Assembly (NCBI GenBank): GCA_045654645.1
Contig: JAZONR010000044.1
Coordinates: 1-64,000 of the forward strand
From: HGM04593 sp045654645
GTDB lineage: Bacteria; Bacteroidota; Bacteroidia; Bacteroidales; Bacteroidaceae
DNA length: 64,000 nt
Direction: 5' to 3'
In this document: positions 59,185 to 64,000 of the stretch, piece after piece
How the letters are laid out: every line of letters begins with the position of its first letter
How positions within the stretch are numbered: the first letter of the stretch is position 1
Made by a program: the position numbers and the translations under genes
Notes under the pieces: model-generated
Database searches by the model: none
Seen by the model: the letters and a program-made list of their open reading frames with translations, nothing else
What the model was told of the DNA's origin: nothing

Positions 59185-60707
59185 CACTTCTGTTGCTTTC
59201 TGCTACAACTGCATTGGCCAATCAGCAAGGCAGTGCCCCAAAGCTCTATCTGAATATCGTCGTAGACCAGTTGCGCACCGATTTCCTCTATGAATTCTCC
59301 AACCTCTATGGCGAGGATGGCTTCAAACGCCTGATGTTTGGCGGGCGCATCTATGAAAATGCCTACTATGCCTTTGAGAACATTGACCGTGCAACAGCCG
59401 TGGCAACATTGGCAACAGGTACCAACCCCTATGTGAACGGTATTGTGGGCGAGCGTTGGCTCGACCGCAAGACACTGCGTGTGGTTAATTGTGTCGAGGA
59501 CAAACGCTGCAAAGGGCTCTGCTCAACCGAAGCCCTTTCACCGGCCTCGCTCAAGGCTATAACCATCACCGATGAGATGAAACGCTCCACACGTGGCAAG
59601 GCAATCGTCTGCTCCATAGCCCCCGACGGCGATGCGGCAGTACTATCGGGTGGCCACGCTGCCGATGTGGTGCTGTGGAAGAACAATATGGCCGGATATT
59701 GGAGCAGTTCCACCTACTATGGCGCCTATCCTCTTTGGGCCAACGATATGAACAAGAAGTTGCAGGGCAAGGCAAGCAAATGGACACCGCTGTTCTCAAC
59801 CTCAAATTACAATAACTTCGGCGAGAAGGCCCCTGCGGCATTCTCCTATTCCTTTGACGGCCGTCGCAATATAATAACCTATAAAACAACGGCCTGTATG
59901 AACGACGAGGTCAATGAGATGGCCTTGGCAATGCTCGACAACAGTGAACTTGGCAAGGATAACATTGCCGACTGTCTGGCATTGACCTATTATGCCGGCA
60001 ACTACGATGGTGCGCCAATGGCCCACCGTCCTGTTGAGGTGCAGGATATATATGCCCGCCTCGACCGCAATATTGCGGCGTTGCTCAAAGAACTTGATAA
60101 ACGCATAGGGCTTGAAAATGTTGTCGTTTCGCTCTCCTCTACGGGTTATGTTATGGAAAACGGTGCCGAGGGTGAGGAGTACCGTTTGCCGTCGGGCACC
60201 ATATACAGCGACCGTGTGCGTGCGCTGCTCAACGTCTATCTTGCTGCCAAATTCGGCAAGGGTGATTACATCGAAGGGGTGTATGGTACACAAATTTTCC
60301 TCGACCGCAAGCTCATAGAGAGTATGAACCTCGACCGTATGGAGGTGGTGTCTCAAGCAGTGGAGTTTCTCAAGTCGCTCGACGGTGTGGAGGATATCTT
60401 CACCATCTATCGCCTGGGTGGAATGTTGAGCCCCGAGTTGCAGTATGCCAAGAATGGTTACAACCCGGTGGGCTCGGGTGATATATGGCTGCGTCTTATG
60501 CCGGGCTGGCGCATTGTAGAGGAGGAACTGCTTGTCTCTCGTGAGCTCTATCGCGCACCGGTTATGTTCCCCATTATAATCTACGGCGGCGGTGTTGAGC
60601 CCGCAGTGGTAGACAAACCAACGCCTGCCAATGTGCTGGCAACAGAAATGGCGCGCATCTTGCGTGTTCGCCGTCCCAATGACAATTGCCTCAGGGTATA
60701 TGAGTGA
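59163..60707 (+). CDS. Alkaline-phosphatase-fold protein with a lost active site
   Basis: A signal peptide (MRIKHCIALLLLSATTALA) leads a 514-residue protein of the alkaline phosphatase/PafA superfamily. The overall order is kept: IVVDQLRTDF, ATLATGTNPYVNGIVGERW, YYAGNYDGAP, YVMENGAEGEE and LMPGWRIVEE. By recall of PafA, the nucleophile Thr region aligns with R, the Asn with E, and the metal-binding Asp/His pairs read TYYAGN and SSTGY instead of TDYVGH and TADHG. The first Asp (VVDQ) is kept. It is then likely a non-catalytic binding protein. It overlaps DUF4105 by 22 bases, so the two may work as a pair. Confidence 0.8.
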   Translation: MRIKHCIALLLLSATTALANQQGSAPKLYLNIVVDQLRTDFLYEFSNLYGEDGFKRLMFGGRIYENAYYAFENIDRATAVATLATGTNPYVNGIVGERWLDRKTLRVVNCVEDKRCKGLCSTEALSPASLKAITITDEMKRSTRGKAIVCSIAPDGDAAVLSGGHAADVVLWKNNMAGYWSSSTYYGAYPLWANDMNKKLQGKASKWTPLFSTSNYNNFGEKAPAAFSYSFDGRRNIITYKTTACMNDEVNEMALAMLDNSELGKDNIADCLALTYYAGNYDGAPMAHRPVEVQDIYARLDRNIAALLKELDKRIGLENVVVSLSSTGYVMENGAEGEEYRLPSGTIYSDRVRALLNVYLAAKFGKGDYIEGVYGTQIFLDRKLIESMNLDRMEVVSQAVEFLKSLDGVEDIFTIYRLGGMLSPELQYAKNGYNPVGSGDIWLRLMPGWRIVEEELLVSRELYRAPVMFPIIIYGGGVEPAVVDKPTPANVLATEMARILRVRRPNDNCLRVYE

Positions 60708-60731
60708 TATGGATTTGTTGCCATATAAACG

Positions 60732-60754
60732 GGGCCGGATAGCAAGGCCCTTTT
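60732..60754 (+). terminator. Terminator of the phosphatase-fold gene
   Basis: GGGCC (60732-60736) pairs with GGCCC (60746-60750) followed by TTTT. Confidence 0.65.
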
Positions 60755-60768
60755 ATTCAAGTTCCAAC

Positions 60769-60821
60769 ATAAAGATAGAGGATGACTTTTCTGAATTTGA
60801 AAAGTCATCCTCTATCTTTAT
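60769..60821. terminator. Very long bidirectional terminator
   Basis: A perfect 23-bp stem (60769-60791 with 60799-60821) with loop TGAATTT separates the convergent phosphatase-fold and PII-like genes. Confidence 0.85.
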
Positions 60822-60833
60822 ATCAAACGTGCA

Positions 60834-61127
60834 TCAATAGCACTGCTCGATGTTCCACACAAAGGCACGAAGGCCCAGCATTTCGGCGCTGTGGTCAATC
60901 TTCTTGAGGGCTGCCAGCAGCGACTCTACAATCTTGTCATCTACCATTGTGATGATACCCGAGTTCATAGAAGCCCACGCGTGTGTGCCATAATGGGGCT
61001 CGCCGGTCTTGCTGCCTCGTCCCTGCATCTGCTCGATGAATGAGAAACCACGGCAATTCAGGCGGTCAAGTGTTGCAATGACAGCATCCTTGTGAGCCTG
61101 GTCAAAAGCTATAAATACTCCTTTCAT
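60834..61127 (-). CDS. PII-like small protein next to RND pump
   Basis: The 97-residue protein starts MKGVFIAFDQAHKDAVIATL and has a long mobile loop (MQGRGSKTGEPHYGTHAW) like the T-loop of PII proteins, then SGIITMVDDKIVESLLAALKKID and an aromatic C-terminus. PII-like proteins of this size often sit beside CusA/CzcA-type efflux genes and may bind nucleotides, metals or the pump. It follows the pump gene with a 62-base gap containing a GC-rich hairpin. Confidence 0.7.
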   Translation of the reverse strand: MKGVFIAFDQAHKDAVIATLDRLNCRGFSFIEQMQGRGSKTGEPHYGTHAWASMNSGIITMVDDKIVESLLAALKKIDHSAEMLGLRAFVWNIEQCY

Positions 61128-61153
61128 AATAGATTATTCCTTGTTAGAATTCC

Positions 61154-61175
61154 CCCGGCGGGCACGCCCGCCGGG
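61154..61175. other. GC-rich hairpin between the RND and PII-like genes
   Basis: Perfect 10-bp stem CCCGGCGGGC/GCCCGCCGGG (61154-61163 with 61166-61175) with a 2-base loop and no T-run on the minus strand. It may stabilise or limit the mRNA between the two genes. Confidence 0.55.
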
Positions 61176-61189
61176 AAAATGTTTGTTCA

Positions 61190-64000
61190 TTACTTCTTGG
61201 CGTGGATAAGCATCTCCTCGCTCTTGTGTGCATCCCAATAGGCCTCAAGCTCGCGTTGTTTCTTGAGCTGCTTGCGGCGACGCTTGATACCGTTCTTGCC
61301 GAATATGCAATACATCACAGGTGTGTATGTAAGAGTCATAATGGTTGAAACGGTAAGACCGCCGATAACCGCAATACCCAGCGGACGCCACATCTCGGCA
61401 CCTACGCCCTGGCTCACTGCCAAAGGCACCATACCAAGGATGGTGGTGAGGGTTGTCATAAGGATGGGGCGCAAACGGCTGCGTGCCGCACGCACTGTTG
61501 CAGTGATGATGCCCAGTCCGCGGTCGCGGAGCAACATTGTGTAGTCGATGAGCACAATACCGTTCTTAACCACAATACCGATGAGCATAATTGCACCCAA
61601 AATTGACATAATGTTCATTGTTGTATTTGTGAAGTAGAGTGCCATAAGCACACCACTGAGGGCAAACGGAACAGAGAACATAATGATGAACGGATAGGTG
61701 AGAGACTCAAACTGTGCAGCCATCACAATGAACACCAATATGATGATGAGCAATGCAAGCACACCCATATCGGCATTAGACTCCTGCTGGTCTTCGTATG
61801 AACCCGAAACCTGGATAGAGTAGCCAGTGGGGATTTGCATCTTCTCAATCTCGGTCATTGCAAAGTTCACGCCATCGCTCAGTGCGGCACCGGCTGCCAT
61901 AACGGCATCTACGGTAACGATACGTGAGCGGTCTTTGCGCTCAATGGTTGGCGGAGTCTCGCGCTGCACCACGCGTCCCACCTCCTTAACACGCACGGGG
62001 GCACCGGTGCTTGAATAGAGCACAATGTTCTCAATGTCGGAGATGCTTGTACGATAGTCGGGCTCATAGCGCACCTTCACGTCATACTCATCACCATCCT
62101 CGCGGAAATATGTTGCCAGTGCACCGTTGTATCTGTTGCGCAGGAATGTGGCAGCTGTGCTCAGGTTAAGGCCGTGCATAGCCAATTTCTCGCGGTCAAA
62201 CTCAACCTGATATTCGGGCTGATAGTCGCTGCGGCTGATGTTCACCTGTGAGATGAGGTCGGTTTTTGTGCTCAACCTTCTTTTCAACTCCTGTGCAAGG
62301 TTGTCGGTGGTGGTGAAGTCGTGTCCGTAAATCTCGAACGAAGCCTTGCTCTCGCCGCCCATACCTCCATTGCCGCCGCTTGAAACCCTGCTTCGAGCAA
62401 TCTCGGGCATAAGTCTGATATCGGCACGCATCTCATCGCAAATAACAGCCATTTTCTTTTCGCGCTCTGTAACGGGCACAAATCTCAAGTTAAAGCTGAT
62501 GATGTGAGAGCCGTTGTCGTTCATTGACGCAAAGGCATTGTCGTCATCGGCCTGTCCCACGCGGAAGTTGCATACAACCAAATCCTTGGCATAGCGCTCC
62601 TTCCACTTGTTGGTGAGTGTTAGAGCAATCTCCTCGGCTTTCTCCACTCTTGTACCAATGGGCAACTCGATTGTTGCGCTTGCGCTACCGCTATCCTGTG
62701 AGGGGAAGAACTCGCTCTTAATGTGGGGGAATGTGAACAAACTTGCAAAGAAGATGCCAAAGCAGATGATGAGCACTGTCCAACGGTGGCGCACAGCCCA
62801 GTTGATGCGGCCTGCATACCAGTTGTCAAGTTTGTCAAGTCCCTTAGCTATGGGTGTGTAGAAAACCTTGAAGAACTTGCTCTGCTTCTTCTGCAGCTTG
62901 AGCATCTGCGAGCACATCATAGGAATCAATGTGAGCGCAGCGGTTGTAGACACCACCATAATGATACACATCATCCAGCCAAGCTGCTTAAAGAGTACAC
63001 CGGCCATACCGTTAATCATTGTAAGGGGGAAGAACACCGCAAGCATTGTCAGCGTAGAGGCGATAACCGAAACGGCAACCTCGTTTGTACCGTGCACGGC
63101 TGCGCTCTTGGGGCTTGAACCACGCTCAATGTGTGTGGTAACGTTCTCAAGCACCACAATGGCGTCATCCACCACGTTACCAATGGCAATGCTAAGACAC
63201 GAAAGTGAAATGACATTCAATGAGCCGTCGCTAATGAGCAGGTAGATGAACGATGCGATGAGCGAGAAGGGAATGGTGATACCGATGATTACAGTAGCTC
63301 TCCAACGTCCAAGGAAAATGAACACAACGAGCATCACAAAAATCAAGGCATAGGCAATTGTCTCGCCAAGAGTTCTCACAGTCATCTTGATGTTGTCCGA
63401 TGTATCCTGAATGATACCAATCTCAATGTCAGAAGGCAGGCGCTTCTGCAGCTCAGGGAGCTTTTCGCGCACGGCGTCGGCAATGTTCACCGAGTTACCG
63501 CCCGACTGCTTTTGTATAATGATCATCGCACCCTGCTGGCCGTCGGTGTAGGCTTTCTGTGCACGCTCCTCGGTGCTGTCCACAATGCGGGCAACATCCT
63601 TCAGGTAAACATTTGCACCATTGTATGTGCCCACAACAATGTTCTCCATCTCTTTGGGCGATTTGAACTCACCCTCAACGCGCAACGGGTAGGTGTTGTT
63701 ACCAATATCGAAACTACCACCGGGGATGTTTCTGTTCTCGGCACCAATTTTTGAACTGACAGTCTCGATGGTAACGTTGTAGGCCTCCATCTTGTCGGGG
63801 TTCATATATACATTGATTTCGCGTTTGGGCGCACCTGCAATAGATACAGTACCCACGCCGTCGATACGCGCAAGCGGGTTGGCGATATTCTCGTCAAGAA
63901 TCTTGTAGAGCGCGGGCAGGCTCTCCTTTGCCTTCACCGAGAGCATCATAATAGGCATCATATCGGCCGAGAATTTGAAGATGATGGGGTTGCCCACATC
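61190..64000 (-). CDS. RND efflux transporter permease subunit (partial)
   Basis: Reading from the window end, this 936-residue part of a pump lacks about 140 N-terminal residues. It shows the AcrB/CusA fold: a porter region with KFSADMMPIMMLSV, the TM4 relay Asp pair in NVVDDAIVVLENV, and IVFIVMAAQFES with the second set of TMs. HAE or heavy-metal class cannot be fixed from this part, but the two adjacent Asp residues favour proton-driven drug/detergent efflux. The adaptor and outer-membrane channel genes should lie just past the window, upstream. A PII-like gene follows. Confidence 0.92.
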   Translation of the reverse strand, partial: DVGNPIIFKFSADMMPIMMLSVKAKESLPALYKILDENIANPLARIDGVGTVSIAGAPKREINVYMNPDKMEAYNVTIETVSSKIGAENRNIPGGSFDIGNNTYPLRVEGEFKSPKEMENIVVGTYNGANVYLKDVARIVDSTEERAQKAYTDGQQGAMIIIQKQSGGNSVNIADAVREKLPELQKRLPSDIEIGIIQDTSDNIKMTVRTLGETIAYALIFVMLVVFIFLGRWRATVIIGITIPFSLIASFIYLLISDGSLNVISLSCLSIAIGNVVDDAIVVLENVTTHIERGSSPKSAAVHGTNEVAVSVIASTLTMLAVFFPLTMINGMAGVLFKQLGWMMCIIMVVSTTAALTLIPMMCSQMLKLQKKQSKFFKVFYTPIAKGLDKLDNWYAGRINWAVRHRWTVLIICFGIFFASLFTFPHIKSEFFPSQDSGSASATIELPIGTRVEKAEEIALTLTNKWKERYAKDLVVCNFRVGQADDDNAFASMNDNGSHIISFNLRFVPVTEREKKMAVICDEMRADIRLMPEIARSRVSSGGNGGMGGESKASFEIYGHDFTTTDNLAQELKRRLSTKTDLISQVNISRSDYQPEYQVEFDREKLAMHGLNLSTAATFLRNRYNGALATYFREDGDEYDVKVRYEPDYRTSISDIENIVLYSSTGAPVRVKEVGRVVQRETPPTIERKDRSRIVTVDAVMAAGAALSDGVNFAMTEIEKMQIPTGYSIQVSGSYEDQQESNADMGVLALLIIILVFIVMAAQFESLTYPFIIMFSVPFALSGVLMALYFTNTTMNIMSILGAIMLIGIVVKNGIVLIDYTMLLRDRGLGIITATVRAARSRLRPILMTTLTTILGMVPLAVSQGVGAEMWRPLGIAVIGGLTVSTIMTLTYTPVMYCIFGKNGIKRRRKQLKKQRELEAYWDAHKSEEMLIHAKK

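Overview
The window looks like chromosome from a member of the Bacteroidales, most likely a gut or oral anaerobe related to Bacteroides/Prevotella. The evidence is the repeated promoter box TAnnTTTG (or TAnnTTCG) ahead of many genes, the lack of clear Shine-Dalgarno sites, and many families typical of this order (DUF3853, DUF4837, DUF4922, DUF4105, Wzi, a SpoIID-like protein, an EpsG-type polymerase). I do not assign a species. No rRNA gene, intact tRNA or CRISPR array is visible.

Region 1 (1-5250) is the integrase end of an integrated mobile element plus a scar. The element carries a RecA-like ATPase (cut by the window start), a DUF3853 DNA-binding protein, an unrecognised 329-aa protein and a tyrosine recombinase. 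Beyond the integrase lie two sequences resembling the 3' end of a tRNA-Ser gene, each followed by a strong terminator. This suggests repeated integration at one tRNA-Ser site. About 1.3 kb of palindrome-rich, almost gene-free DNA follows.

Region 2 (5251-12401) holds a P-type Ca2+ ATPase, the anaerobic pyruvate formate-lyase operon (pflB, pflA, a sugar O-acetyltransferase) and a DUF2147 protein. A gene-poor stretch with an 80-bp tandem repeat follows.

Region 3 (13019-20790, all minus) reads as one long operon: rlmN, a DUF4837 lipoprotein, pdxA, then four overlapping genes (nucleotidyltransferase, ATP-grasp enzyme, CDP-alcohol phosphotransferase, HAD hydrolase), and an OmpA-like protein. The four-gene block looks like a small pathway that activates an alcohol with a nucleotide, transfers it as a phosphodiester and edits it. 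I do not recognise the product.

Region 4 (20973-38896) makes surface polysaccharide. A GT2-DUF4922 fusion and a SpoIID-like protein come first. They are followed by a Wzx/Wzy-type cluster: GT4, Wzx flippase, initiating sugar transferase, long Wza with about six SLBB repeats, Wzz without kinase domain, EpsG polymerase, three GT2 enzymes, a B12-type radical SAM enzyme, and Wzi.

Region 5 (38999-50047) has a thioesterase, a TraB/GumN protein and a PepSY membrane protein with six perfect 11-residue repeats. It then has a giant double sensor kinase whose halves keep complementary catalytic parts, its response regulator, a membrane protein, free-methionine sulfoxide reductase, and TrmO.

Region 6 (50156-64000) covers the envelope: a PpiD-like foldase, an operon of coaX, an outer-membrane barrel, a TPR protein, lptC and a CorC/HlyC protein, a DUF4105 protein overlapping an alkaline-phosphatase-fold protein that seems to have lost its active site, and a PII-like protein beside an RND efflux pump cut by the window end.
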